Positions 22,364 to 33,681 are shown, counted from the stretch's first letter. The stretch: DNA of 64,000 bases from Branchiostoma floridae (GCF_000003815.2 NC_049984.1:2995897-3059896); one strand, 5' to 3'. Notes: generated by a model not told the origin, from the letters alone. A program made the numbers and translations.

Positions 22364-22915
22364 CAGTGTTCTAGCCAGCCTGAAATTTCTGAATGTAAGT
22401 TCATTTGTGATGGTAGTCAACATCATGTTACAACTTTAAGACTTTATATCCATGCACAAAATAACTTAGGTTTTGTGACTTTCGTAACTTACTTATTAGT
22501 AATAGAGTAATAGGTTTTAGGTCTTTTCAACTTGAGAGGGATTAAAGGACTGATCAAAAGCTTGTTGGTAAGCGCTTTATTTTGTGCACAGATATAAAGT
22601 TTTTAAGTTGTTACATAAAGCCTGAAATTTTTTTTCCATACCCTGCATTTTAATTGGAAATTCTGTTGAAGGTGCGACGATCCTAGGACATGCTCCCGAA
22701 AAAATTTTGAAATCTAGACCCTCTGAAACGCAATTTCTTCTATTTTGAGGGGCAAATATTGCTGGTAGACCCAGCTTGGTTCATTTTATATCTTTACAAT
22801 GCATGCCAATTTTTTTGTCCATCATAGAGGACGGAATGGGCAAAATGTTTGAATGTCCGTCCACAGTGTCAAAATTCCGTCAAAGGACGAAAGGACGGAT
22901 GCTGGCTAGAACCCT
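22364..22915. mobile_element. hAT-like MITE with a nested palindromic element
   Basis: The left TIR CAGTGTTCTAGCCAGCC pairs with the right end GGCTAGAACCCTG. Related TIRs are at 34058-34399 and 46705-46723. Inside, 22428-22616 is itself a hairpin (TTACAACTTTAAGACTTTAT pairing with AAAGTTTTTAAGTTGTTACA), probably a second element nested in the first. The flanks match at only about five of eight bases, so the target duplication is unsure. Confidence 0.65.
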
Positions 22916-23739
22916 GATGCCACCTAAGCAGAAAATAAACTGGATCATGCAAAAAGAGTGATTATCATAGTTTCCTTATTTCCCAATCACCAAACCTCTA
23001 CGTAAATCTCGAAAACTGAGTTAATTTTCGAAGAAGTAAATGTTAAAATCGCCCATCACCAACACCAGTACAGTTTTCAGTTAATATCAGTGTTCAATAA
23101 TGGTATGAGTTTCACTCTTTGCTTACTGAAACAAAAGCACACAAACAACAAAACAACACATTATGGAATGAAAGAAGTGAAAAAGGTTCTCGGGGAAGGT
23201 AGCATAAACATCACAAACACTGAACTTTAGACTAACTCTAACAGTTTTTCTATCAGTTTTAGCTGAGCATCGTAGTACTGGCCGGAATACTTCCTTTTGT
23301 TCAGTTACAGCATGATGGGTTTGAAATGTTCCCACTCTGTTGTGGCTATAGCTAGAACTAGAATCATGGACCATCCCAAGGCTTGTAACTGTGGCAAGGA
23401 TGCGTCTTCATGATCATTATGATGTTGTAAGTAAGCGGACAACAAGTTTGACATTATGATACAATCTTTCGTGGTGTCTGGTGTGCATGCAGAGATTCAG
23501 TTCATGAAATGTTTATCATGAATGTAAAGGGGATAGCTCACTGAAGCTGTGGTACGTTGGTGGCACGTACAATTTTACAGAACGCTCAACAAATTTCATC
23601 GATAAAAAACAAATCTTTTATATATATTGGGCTTTGTGTGTTTTGTTGTCTTCTTAATCATATTTGTACCTTTTGCATGATATTTCCATTATGAAGTCAA
23701 GGTTGACACAAATTTGGGGTATGAAACTTGCTGTTCAAC

Positions 23740-23865
23740 CAGCATTCCTCAACGCCACTGACGAAAGGTAGTGGATACCATCTGAACCATCACGCCGTGT
23801 CCAAAATCGTATCCCGTTGCTTGAGTAACAGTTACTGCTTTTGGTGTATTTTATTACCTGGATGT
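23740..23865 (+). repeat. Copy of the CACTGACGAAAG / GCTTGAGTAAC repeat
   Basis: CACTGACGAAAGGTAGTGGA followed by CCAAAATCGTATCCCGTTGC and TTGAGTAACAGTTACTGC, then TTACCTGGATGTCC, match the family seen at 8184-8317 and 27200-27720. It is non-coding. Confidence 0.65.
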
Positions 23866-24036
23866 CCAACCTTCAAAGATGTAACACAAATTCAAATCAG
23901 AATGCAGTGACGCCCCCAACGTACCACAGTCCAGTTAGATACCCCCTCAAGTGAGACTATGAGGTACAGTGAGACAGGTAGAGAGAGTGATGAAGGAAAG
24001 GTGGTCTATAGATGCTGAATCAGAAGTTCATCTCAC

Positions 24037-24109
24037 CTTTTCTTCTTTTGGGGTTAACATCGTCGTACCCGGAGAAATCTTCGTTTTCTTTCTCAGAGTC
24101 TGTTTCCTC
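24037..24109 (-). CDS. spire: Spire exon 8: acidic linker
   Basis: The acceptor TTGCCTCTATAG and donor AAAAG|GTGAGA bound 73 nt. It encodes EETDSEKENEDFSGYDDVNP then KRRK and leaves one G. It begins at the codon boundary left by exon 7 and continues the acidic SESEEE-like stretch of vertebrate SPIRE linkers, ending in a basic KRRK. Confidence 0.88.
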
Positions 24110-24383
24110 CTATAGAGGCAAGGCAGAAGAACATGCGTGAGTTTATGTACATTCGATATATCATCATGATCATCGGCATTTGCTCGTGGCCTAGTACTGA
24201 AGTTCTTGTCAGGCCAGCCTCAGTTGCTGCAAGTGGGTTACGATGTCTCATGTGACTACCCAAGCCCAGTCTGGAACACTTCGATATATATGTACAGCAC
24301 ATTTCATAAGCAAAACATGACCCAATGTTGTTCAGAAAAGAACAGCTACAAAAACATATTATCTCTAGGCAGATTTACCAATG

Positions 24384-24540
24384 GCATAAGATAGTATCAA
24401 AGCTGGCTAAGGAATACAGCTGGTCAAAGGGAGTCATCAGCCACTCCGGTAGCAAAACACACTCCTAGGCCAGCTTCACTCCTCTGGCAGCTTTTGAGAC
24501 TATCTTATGCTTCCGTAGGATCTGCTTGGAGATTAACAAA
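24384..24540. mobile_element. Truncated copy of the AATCTCCAAGCAGATCC MITE
   Basis: The right end TAGGATCTGCTTGGAGATTAAC matches the ends of the full element at 25465-25638. Left-side words GCATAAGATAGTATC and CAAAGCTGGC are also shared, but the outer left TIR is missing. Confidence 0.6.
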
Positions 24541-24636
24541 AAATGCCATCAGTTAAGGGGAAAGACTAACCACCTAGAACCCAATAACGAAAACTGCTCG
24601 CCAACCAACATTTTTATGGAAACTGTTTCAACCTAC

Positions 24637-24773
24637 CTCTGAATCCCAGTTGAATTTGAAATCTGGGGCTTTCAAGATTTTCTTCTTCGGCGTGGGCGAC
24701 CCGTCGTTTTCGTCACCCTCTTCTGCCTCCTCTTCTTCTTGTTCTAACGCAGTTTTTACCCGCACGATGTCGA
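24637..24773 (-). CDS. spire: Spire exon 7: acidic linker
   Basis: The acceptor CCCTCCCATCACAG and donor TCAGAG|GTAGGT bound 137 nt. The first two bases complete the single A from exon 6 to give Ile. The peptide DIVRVKTALEQEEEEAEEGD continues with PTPKKKILKAPDFKFNWDSE. The KKILKAP phrase parallels the KKLLRAPTLAE segment of SPIRE1. The first 30 coding bases and the acceptor are duplicated upstream. Confidence 0.92.
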
Positions 24774-25205
24774 CTGTGATGGGAGGGAAGACACGTGTTA
24801 AGTTTTTATTACAAAATAGTCACAGCAATAGTTTGTCATGCAGTTTGTCAAGCTTGAAGTCACAATTCAGCCCTGGTAGTCAGAGAGAGTAGTCAGCTTA
24901 CCCAATAACAAATAAGAATCATCCAGTCACATGCAAAACCAAAAATTCACTGTTACATATTGCATGCTCTAGAGCAGTTTTCACCCGCACAATGTCAACT
25001 GCGATGGAAAGGAAGACACGTGTTAGGTTTGTCCAACAAAATAGTCACAGTAATAGTTTGTCATGCAGTTTGTAAAGCTTGAACTCCTCACAATTCAGCT
25101 CCTGGCTGTCAAAGAGAGAAGTTGGCCCAACCAATAAGAAGTAACAATTATATATATAACTGTTACAGTTCCAGTCACGTGCAAAACCAAAAATTTACCG
25201 TGTTA
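24744..25205. repeat. Tandem duplication spanning the acceptor of spire exon 7
   Basis: Two units of about 222-240 bp: 24744-24965 includes the start of exon 7, and 24966-25205 is the copy. The copy keeps the acceptor (TTTCCATCGCAG) and the reading frame DIVRVKTALE. It has six synonymous and no replacement differences before diverging. Shared intronic words include AATAGTTTGTCATGCAGTTT and GTGCAAAACCAAAAAT. Confidence 0.88.
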
Positions 25206-25464
25206 CATGCACGCAGTGCCAACATGCCTACAGTGAACTATCGGTATAAACAGAAGAAAGCTTTTAGAGTTTGAGTGGGATCACCAGGTTGAAAGGAACA
25301 CGCTATACATGCCAGGCTTCAGCTGTGCATGACACAGAACATTTAGCATTTTCAGCTTTAGCAGGTTCAAAGTGAAAGTCTAAACCCCATCATTTTGCAA
25401 TATGCAGAGTACACAGATTAGAAGCATAAGGCCCAGCACATCCTGTATGCCTTGGTACATTCGG

Positions 25465-25638
25465 TTAATCTCCAAGCAGATCCTACAGTAGCATAAGATA
25501 GTATCAGAAGCTGGCAGAGGAGTGAAGCCGGCTTATATTTTGCTCCTCTACATGGCAAATGTACACCTTTTGGGTGACTACACTCCTTGCCCAGTTTGGT
25601 ACTATCTTATGCCATTGTAGGATCTGCTTGGAGATTAA
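25465..25638. mobile_element. MITE with long TIR TTAATCTCCAAGCAGATCC
   Basis: The two ends are inverted copies over about 45 bases (TAATCTCCAAGCAGATCCTA and ...GATAGTATC on the left; GATCTGCTTGGAGATTA on the right). No ORF. A truncated relative lies at 24384-24540. Confidence 0.8.
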
Positions 25639-25639
25639 C

Positions 25640-27012
25640 ATTTGGTATGAGAGAAACCAGGCTTACCATGTAGAGGGTGACGATGGTTTGGTAAACAAAA
25701 CCGGTGAAGAGGACGTAGAAGGGTTTACAGAGTGAACACACAACAGAAGATACAAGAATGAAATGAATTACAAAATGAAAACAAACCAATGTAAAAATGT
25801 TTCAATTGACAAAAAACACTTCTACAAATGAACTACAAATAGCAGTACAATATCAAATTCAGACATGAAAAAAAAAGAAATTGTATATTCCGCAGTACAT
25901 AAGAGATTGGCCTGAGCTCTTCTATTTTGTAGCACGGTTGCCATCCAAAAAGTAATTGCTGGCTCAATCTAACCAATCCTCTTGGTTAGCAAATGAAAAG
26001 ATTCAGCCAGCATAATAGTATGAAGGATGATACCCAGGCTAGCTATATCTGATATATTGAAAAAAAAACAAATTATTTGAAAAGCCTGAATAACCCTGAG
26101 GAGATGGTATGCAACCTTTAGAACTAGCCCATTCAGTGCTTGCTTTGGGCTCGTTCACACTTGTACGTAAATTAATGTCCATATGAGTTATCTATAAATG
26201 TATTGTCAATTTTGGTATAGGTAAGTATCTATATATATATATATTAAGCATCTACTTTCTTTAATACCTCAGCCACCGAAGTTGAAAAAAATTTCTGAAA
26301 TATTTGTCTTTGCATACCCAGTCCAAGCAGAGGTTTTATGCATGGCTCTGGCTGTTAACCTCAACCCTTTGAACCCTTTTATCACCAAGCATGGACTTGT
26401 CACCATTCCCGTGACCATTGCCACCATATATGGCTATAATATCCAGGTGAAAAACTCACCATTTGAAAAGAAAACCTGAATCTCGGGGAACGGAAGCTTT
26501 AATCCTGGTCAAGGAGAATATATGCTTTAATTTATTCTGTGATATTCGTTTTTATATTCCGACTGGAACAATAAACAATCTACAAATGAGGACTGTTTTC
26601 GACTTCATTTTGATGATTTCCTTTCCTGATCTTAATTTTTATACCTGCCCACAACCAAATAAAAAATGACTCAATGCTCTGTATATTATACTTAAAAGAC
26701 ATTAATATAATTATTGTAGTATCTACGTTTTGTGCCTGTACCCAGTTGGTTTGTTAAGAATGCCTGGCTGTACATGTCTTTACTAGGGCCCAACCCCCCA
26801 GAAATTTGCTTGTTGGGACCAACAAAAATTTCCGTCCTAAAAATCTGAAATTCACTACATAAAATTGATGAAAACGTGTCTTCATAAATGTCAGATTTAC
26901 AAGGAGAATTAGCAACAAGGGCTCCCAAACAATGAGAGAGACAGAAAAAAGTCCTTGTCTTTACACAGACAAATGAAAATTAGACCAAATCAATCAAATG
27001 TTGTATACTGAC
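25640..27012. other. Spire intron 6 sequence, little seen
   Basis: AT-rich sequence with a short TA repeat at 26228-26246. No exon with both splice signals in the right phase is visible. A hydrophobic ORF at 25607-25789 is discussed under rejected items. Confidence 0.6.
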
Positions 27013-27145
27013 TTGTCTGACTCTTGACCAGCTGGTTCCTTCTGCTGACAGGCTTGAGCTTCGGCAGTTCCTTGATCTCATCCATGATGCGTTCGTGGAG
27101 CGTCTTTTCTTCGGGCGGCGCGGGCTTCAGCTGGCGGTTCTTAGC
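27013..27145 (-). CDS. spire: Spire exon 6: C-terminal WH2 domain
   Basis: The acceptor TTGTTTTTCTAG and donor AGACAA|GTCAGT bound 133 nt, phase 0 start, phase 1 end. It encodes AKNRQLKPAPPEEKTLHERI, then MDEIKELPKLKPVSRRNQ. LHERIMDEIK...LKPV is a WH2 domain (amphipathic helix plus LKPV-type motif), close to vertebrate LHERILEEIKAERKLRPVS. WH2 domains bind actin monomers and line them up for nucleation. Confidence 0.96.
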
Positions 27146-27179
27146 CTAGAAAAACAACACAACCAATTCAACTACAGTT

Positions 27180-27740
27180 ATAGACTGACAGAAATTATCT
27201 TGCTTGGTGTCAGTGATGAAAAGTAGTGAATGCTACATGTACCTAAAATGGCCTGCAGGAAGTCTAAGCTTCAACACAATCAGGAATATTAACAACGTTA
27301 CTTACTGACTGTATCTTGCTCGTAATGTCACTGATGAAAAGTAATGGATGCTACCTGAAATGTCTGACCTTTTCCCAAATCTATCCAGGTACTCGGGTAA
27401 CTACAGCTGTTGGTTCTTTTAACCTTCTAGTAGGAAATCAACACATCTTGCTTGGCATCACTGACACTGACAAAAAGCAATGGATGCTATTTGAAAGGTC
27501 TGACAATTTCCAAAATCTACCAAGCTGCTTATTGTAAATAATCTTGCATGTCTTACCAGTATATGTAGTACCTGGATGTTCCAGCTTCAACACAACCAGG
27601 AAGAAAAGTACTTGATGCTACCTGAAAGTTCTGACCACTACCAAAATCTCTATCCAGTTGCTTAAGTAATCTTGCATAAAATTATCTTATTACCTGGATG
27701 TAAAAGCTTATACATGGACACGACCAGGAAAACTCTTGAT
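27180..27740 (+). repeat. Several degenerate copies of the TGATGAAAAGTA / TCTGACC repeat
   Basis: Near-copies of GTCACTGATGAAAAGTAATG followed by GATGCTACCTGAAATGTCTG appear at about 27205, 27326, 27450 and 27600, with CCAGTTGCTTAAGTAA and TTATTACCTGGATG at the end. The spacing of about 120-150 suggests local tandem multiplication of the dispersed hairpin family inside intron 5. Confidence 0.65.
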
Positions 27741-27744
27741 AAAC

Positions 27745-30079
27745 CTTCCACTGTAGGAGCTAGGCTGGTAGTGGGGGTGAAAATGTTCTGCAGTTGGGAA
27801 TCTGACACTGTAATTTGATGTTGTGTACAGAGGGACGGACCAGAAGTGATCATACTATGGTCATGTAACTAAGCTGTCATTTCTTACTACTCCCTGCCTG
27901 GCTGAGTGTTATAGTATGTTGTCTGATTTGATGTTTGTTTGCTGTATAAAAGAATACCAATATTATAACATATCTTGAAAATTAGTAAAAATTAGACATG
28001 TACATGTACATTTGTTGTATGACATTGTTTGGGTTTTGGATCAACCCTGCATGTTACTTTAAGAGTCCCATACACAGTTGACTGTTGCCATTTCTGGAGC
28101 TACAGTTTGCTCTTGTAGTGTGCACGTTAAGTTGACTGGGCTAGCCCATTAGCAAGAGAAATTGGAGGCCACGGGTTTCCTGAACAATTTAGTTACTAGC
28201 TAGAGTTAAGTGTTGTACATTGTAATATGAATAGGCCTTCTAAATCCTCAGCTGCAATTCATAGTTGTGTTGTCATAAATATGTTGCTGTATAATGCTAG
28301 ATCACCTTTATTCACAGGAGTAACCTATATCCGTTGTACGGTGGCTTCTGATCACAAAATTTTCCACTCATTGTACTAATGAAACCACCGTTGGTCGACT
28401 TAATATTATCCAGAAATACCATGTTTTTATCAACAACAGTTATAAAGGATACCCTGAGAATTAAGATGAACTAGCATTACTGTATACTGATTTGACTGTC
28501 TGCGCATCTGACTGAGTGTGTCTTTCTGGTGTGAAGAGGGTGAAGTCTGCCATTTCTGTTTGCCTTGTTCCTGGGCGTATAAGGTCAATGTGTACCTACA
28601 GATGCCAGTATTGGCCTTTTGCATGTCACTAACTAACTCTATAATGGCCTTCACAACAAAACACAAACCATTCTTGTTTGCTTTAAGCACTAAACTACAA
28701 GGTTTTACACAGGATTTTGAAGTCTGCACTAATCATCAGTTACTTTTCACACTTGCCTAACACTCAGTAACAGGGGCATACATAAAGAAAACAGAAGAGA
28801 ATTTGCACCCCATACACCACTCATTGCTTTGGTATTGATGACAGGAGCTGGAGATTTGAGAGACCCTAGCAAATAAGTGATGCGTGGGGACATGTGCAAT
28901 AACCAAGTATGGAATGTAACATACTGGTATGCTTATAACACTAACACTTTTAAGTGTTTAAAAACACTTAATGGTGACAACAAGAAAAATCACCAACTTT
29001 ACACAAAACATACAGGATATCGAAAGCAGTGTCCTTGGAGCAAAGAAAAGAAAAGAAATCTGATAGGACACATACACGTACATGATTGTATTAACTTATA
29101 GGACCTAGGGTATTGTTATAAGAATGATTCTTTGTGATACTGTCCAATAGGGAGAAACATTGTCAGTGTTAGATGTCTTGTAGGACGTTTCTGAATTTTG
29201 TGAGTTTTCTTCCAGATGGTTGTAAGTTCACAAACATAAGACAGACAGAAGATGTTATTACAAGAAGGACGCAGAGTCTTAAAGGTGTGTACCTCAAGGT
29301 ATCTCCAGACGTGTGCCTGAGCGTGTCAGAGAGACAACAGAAAGACAGAAGTAAGATTTCCGGAATTCAAAGATTTGAAAAGTTAGAGCTTTAATTTTGC
29401 AGGTGACGTTGTTTAAGCCAAGCCAGCGTGTTTTTTTTTTAAACTGGCAAGCGGTGGACGGAAGGAAAAATGTCTGCGAAGTAAAACTAAATAAGGATGG
29501 CTGACTTTGGATTGAGGTTTCAGTAAGCAGAATTTGTAAAAGCTTGTGGCTTGAACTTGGAGTGGTGCTTGTGCTTGTTTTTATGCAAAATATGTATAAG
29601 TAACAACGTAATAATGTATTAGTCAACTGATTAATGCTGCTTGAATTTGATTGTGCAATTAGCTGAGTATATAGCCACGTCATGTTAATAAGCATTGCAA
29701 ATTGCTTGGGCAAGATAGGAGAATAAAAGCACTGCTATATAGCTGACTGTTCTTTAGTTAAGTGTTTGGCTGTGGCATTAGCTTGTAAGTATAAAGAGCT
29801 GCATTAGCATTTTGCTTTGGCCATAGAAGTGAATAGAAGCACAGCTAGCTTTTTTTTCTAGAGTTCCAGTATTAAGTGTTTTGTGTTATATGTAGTGTTA
29901 GGTTCGGTTCCATGTATGCGTTAGCTAAATTCACTGTCAGTGATACCTCTAACATGTACTCTAGCTGGCATGTTTTGCATTTATCAGTAATGATTTTATT
30001 GGCGGCATGTTGCAGTTAGCAGAGGGCATGGAGTCCTTGGACATAACAAGAAAACTTTGCATCTGCTATTATAATAATG
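27745..30079. other. Spire intron 5, no exon recognised
   Basis: AT-rich sequence. A short piece near 28305-28345 (CACCTTTATTCACAGGAGTA, ACCTATATCCGTTG) matches one end of the MITE at 36994-37212. I see nothing else I can name. Confidence 0.6.
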
Positions 30080-30705
30080 CAGGGCTCGAATTAACCACTT
30101 GCCCACCCCTGTCGCGCAAGTAGTTTTCTCTGTGCGCAAGTTGTTCAGAAAGTCAGGTTGCGCACGGCGCAACTTGATTTTTTGGGTAAACAAAACGATC
30201 CTTAAGTTACAGGCCCTTTACTAAAAAGATATCAGAAAATGTACACCCTGTTTTGGGGATGAACGCCTTTGGTAAGCCCTAATTTTCCGCCAGAAACTTC
30301 GCTCAAAGTTAAAAATTTGCGGATTTAGGCCGCTATAGAGCCGCCATTTTAAATCTGCCTTCAAATCTTGCTATACAGGGGAGGGGTGCACGGTCGGCAC
30401 TGTTCAACGGAAGTCGCGATTTTTTCACGGTTCTTTGAGATATTATTTTTGCTGCAGTCTTTATTTTCAAAAGATTGATAAATGGATGTTGTTTATTGAG
30501 AAAAGTGCGCTAATTTGCCCTACATCTTTTTTTGCTTTATTTCTTTAACTGAAATGAACTGTTTTTACAGATAATTGATATGTAGCTAATTTGGAGAAAG
30601 TAACAACTTCGAAGTGGCGCAACCTGAAATGCTGATGGCGCAAGTTGGCTTTTGATTCAGGTTGCCGCCTGCGCAACCTGGCTAAAAAAAGTATTTCGAG
30701 GCCTG
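30080..30705. mobile_element. hAT5-like nonautonomous element, 5-bp target duplication TAATG
   Basis: It starts CAGGGCTCGAATTAACC and ends AAAGTATTTCGAGGCCTG, inverted copies of each other. TAATG flanks both ends (30075-30079, 30706-30710). Inner sequence is rich in GCGCAACCTG/CAGGTTGCGC words. The same element occurs shorter at 38652-38980 and degenerate at 52386-52640. No transposase ORF is seen. Confidence 0.85.
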
Positions 30706-31152
30706 TAATGTATGACAGTCACTATAAAAATCATATAATTGAATAGAATAACATCTATACAGCTAATATGTCATTGATATGCATACCTTATACAATTCAT
30801 TTATATAATACATATCAGTTCTGTAGTTGATGCTCACCATACCATAACCATCAGCACCTTCAACTTATGAAATCCCATATTTGAACAAAGCATCAATTTA
30901 CAGTCAATTTGTATTCAAAGCAAATTAATAATAATCATGATATTTTGCTAAAAAAATATATGACATACATCATACATAATAAGGTATTCAATAAATCACT
31001 TACAGTGTTATATAATCAAAATGTCTTAATCATTCTTTCATCACAAATGCAGCCATTCCTTCACATCAAGTTCAAAGTTGCCATCTACAAATTAGTATAC
31101 TTGTAAGAGACCATTAGTCTAAGATGTCAAACAAGCAAAATTCGATACATAC

Positions 31153-31248
31153 TGCAGAAAGCGGCGGGCGCGATCGGATAAATTCTAGGATGACATCGTG
31201 AGCATTCTTCTGTAGCTTTTCCATGACCTGGGGCGGCTCACCATCAAC
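31153..31248 (-). CDS. spire: Spire exon 5: middle WH2 domain
   Basis: The acceptor TATGACCCCCAG and donor TCTGCA|GTATGT bound 32 full codons. The peptide VDGEPPQVMEKLQKNAHDVI continues LEFIRSRPPLSA. It matches vertebrate [20 protein letters not shown] then IRSRPPL, the second WH2 repeat. The donor follows A instead of G, a small departure from consensus. Confidence 0.97.
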
Positions 31249-31623
31249 CTGGGGGTCATAGGTCAGAGGTCAGGTGGCAACATGCAAAGGTCACAGTCCA
31301 CAGACACCCTCTGATCTTTCTTTCCCCACCCACTTCTCATTCCAATGACAAACCTTTCATGCCAAGTTCCACCCAACTTTTCCACACACCAAGTCCACAC
31401 CGTTTTGTAACGCACTTCACCGCACAAACCATATTACGACTATGTTAAACCCCAGGTTGTCGTGCAACAACAAGCACATTGCCGCAGTAAAATTATGCCA
31501 TTCTGTAAGTAAGTATGTGAGGATACGTGTGAGACAAGGTGCGATGGTTAGAGAACTCTGCGGCGCGTCATTTGCCATGCCTGCAAAACACATGTTAGCC
31601 TTGCCGCTGGCTCGCTTGCTCGT

Positions 31624-32052
31624 AAACCACACCAATTTAATTTCATATTCCCAGATTTTAGAGAAATATGCTCAGGACGAAAACATGGCCTGGAGACCAA
31701 ATTTATGTTCAGTTTTATGAAAGAATTCATTAATATTCCAGTTTTCCTTCCTGCTCTCTGCTTTTACTTGGTATTCTAGTGACGCTGAAGAAGAGTGATG
31801 GATGTCACTCGAAACCTCCGTAAGTACAACTCCGTTTTTATCCAGTTGTAGGGATTGAATTTCATTAAATTTTGAACTTTGCTTGGTATTCTAGTGATGT
31901 CAAAGATGAGTGATGGATGTCACTCAAAACCTCCGAAAGTACAACTTCATTTTTATCTACCTGTTGTCGAGATTGAATTGTATTTGAACTTTGCTTGGTG
32001 TCTTTTCTTGCTAAAAAGTCCGAGAACTAAGGAAATAAAATTGGTGTGGTCT
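31624..32052. mobile_element. MITE of the AACCACACCAATTTAATTT family with internal tandem duplication
   Basis: The left end AAACCACACCAATTTAATTT and right end ATAAAATTGGTGTGGTCT are inverted. Inside, a unit of about 115 bp beginning TTGCTTGGTATTCTAGTGA occurs twice (about 31768 and 31885). Each copy includes the hairpin GAGTGATGGATGTCACTC. It lies 57 bases from the 21-nt microexon. Confidence 0.75.
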
Positions 32053-32108
32053 CCTTTTGACTGACAGAAGGGCAAGCATTTCTCCCACCTGCTCCAAACT
32101 TCACTCAC

Positions 32109-32129
32109 CCATTGATTCACCTCCTCCGG
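32109..32129 (-). CDS. spire: Candidate 21-nt spire microexon between WH2 domains
   Basis: On the minus strand a strong acceptor (TTTCCTATTGTTTTCCAG) precedes CCG GAG GAG GTG AAT CAA TGG and a consensus donor GTGAGT follows. It is 7 codons, phase 0 at both ends, in the intron whose flanking exons 4 and 5 also meet at phase 0. Inclusion would insert PEEVNQW between the LRKV motif of the first WH2 and the second WH2. The vertebrate sequences I remember lack this insert, so it is probably alternative. Support is splice signals and phase only. Confidence 0.6.
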
Positions 32130-32456
32130 CTGGAAAACAATAGGAAATAAAAGAGTTCTGACTACGAAGTGGACTAAAAGGGTTAACAGAAAGTCCTGCC
32201 ACACCATAAAATGCCTCCCAAATCGTGAAAGTTGTCTGCACTACTGGAGGATTAAACATAGTTGACACAACTCTTTACTTAACTCGGAACAAACAATTTG
32301 GATAGGCTGCTCATTTTTTGAGTCAGCATTATTCTTTGATCTGAAAAGTTTTGCAAAAATTGTCAAAGTAACATGTAAGGAAAGAAATTAATATCTAACC
32401 TTCCCAAACTTCGTACGAATATCGTTGAAGAGGTTCATCAGTCAGGTATGTTTAAG

Positions 32457-32606
32457 TTACTATCAATTTTCTTCGAACAATGACTGTTTATTAAAGGTAC
32501 AAAATGTAGAGAACGTACATCCAAATGTACTGACAGACAACGAAAATTTGGAGGTACGTTCTCTACTTTTAATAAACAGTCATTGTTTGAAGAAAATTGA
32601 TAGTAA
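32457..32606. repeat. Near-perfect hairpin, arms about 65 bases
   Basis: TTACTATCAATTTTCTTCGA, ACAATGACTGTTTATTAAA and GTAGAGAACGTAC on the left return as reverse complements on the right, ending GAAAATTGATAGTAA at 32606. The loop is about 20 bases. The word AATATCTAAC lies just outside both ends, a possible target duplication. It looks like a small, recent palindromic MITE. Confidence 0.8.
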
Positions 32607-33141
32607 TATCTAACTTTTTTTTTTTTCCGAGGAAAATGAAGATTAAAACTTAACGTGAAAATGATAAGGTATCAATCCAGTTTTGCTGTTATTTTTGGTC
32701 AGGAGCAGACAGTTAAAAATAAATACTAGTTGAAGTAACCAAAATGACACCAGTACAGGAGAATTTGCAACCTTATATCATTGATTCAGACCCAAGTGAT
32801 TTGCATCCATTCAAGTAGTCTGTAGCCTTTTTCATGACTATAATACCCACCACTAAGTGCAAAAAATAGCTGAAAGGGATAAAATCTTAGTATACAGTGG
32901 GGAAAATTTTGCTGCAGAAAAGCTTTGAAAGCTTCAAAAGTTTAAATCCTATGACTATGGACACAAGTATGCATAAAACATGCTAGATGGATGGAAGGCA
33001 GGGTCCAAAGCATGCCATATGAGAATGGACTAGGAAGGTGAGAAAAGACAAATAAATTTGCTCCAACATTTTCACACAACCCTTCCTCCATTCTTCTTGA
33101 TCAACCCTTCATCCATCCTCATTTCAACCTCCATGTAAATA

Positions 33142-33460
33142 CAGTCAAACCTGCCCAGAAGACCACTTTGGGGACCTAAAAACTGGTCTACCTGAACAGG
33201 TGGTAACTATAAACAGGATTCTTAAAATTCTTGTATCAATGTGAAAAGGGACATTGGCCATATGGTCTTTATGTAGAAGCAGGTTTGAATGTACTAACTG
33301 TACATCAATGACCAGGTGCTCTTTATGTAGAGGTGGCCACATACATCTGTACAGGTTTGACTGTAAATCAACAGCTATGTGGTCCTTATAAAGAGGTGGG
33401 CACTAGCTAGCACAACTTTGACTGTATATCAAAAGACTTCTGGTCTAACAGGTTTAACTG
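33142..33460. mobile_element. CAGTCAAACCTG MITE array with TA at both ends
   Basis: TA|CAGTCAAACCTGCCCAG at 33140 and ACAGGTTTAACTG|TA at 33461 form inverted ends with TA on both sides. Inside are further copies of AGGTTTGACTGTA and GTCCTTATAAAGAGGTGG, so it may be two or three overlapping copies. Related elements lie at 19018-19203 and 62990-63185. Confidence 0.65.
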
Positions 33461-33681
33461 TATTGTTAAACCAATGACCCTATACCTTTTAGCAAGGCAC
33501 TCGAACCTCAGGCATCGCCAAAAACAGAAGCATGATTATCATGACTTTTCTGAGCACGTATCCTCTTGACCTGATGTCAAGGTGGGCACTTGTACAGGTT
33601 TGACAGTAAAGCTCATCAATAATACTATACGAAAGGTATCCGCCACTGTGTGGTCACAAAAAAGAGAAATATGATGTTTAC

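Noticed and set aside
25607-25789. Hydrophobic minus-strand ORF ending ACATG|GTAAGC, resembling a membrane exon
   Set aside because: The donor is good, but there is no AG acceptor in the preceding sequence. If it were a first exon its phase 0 end would not fit spire exon 7, which needs one base.
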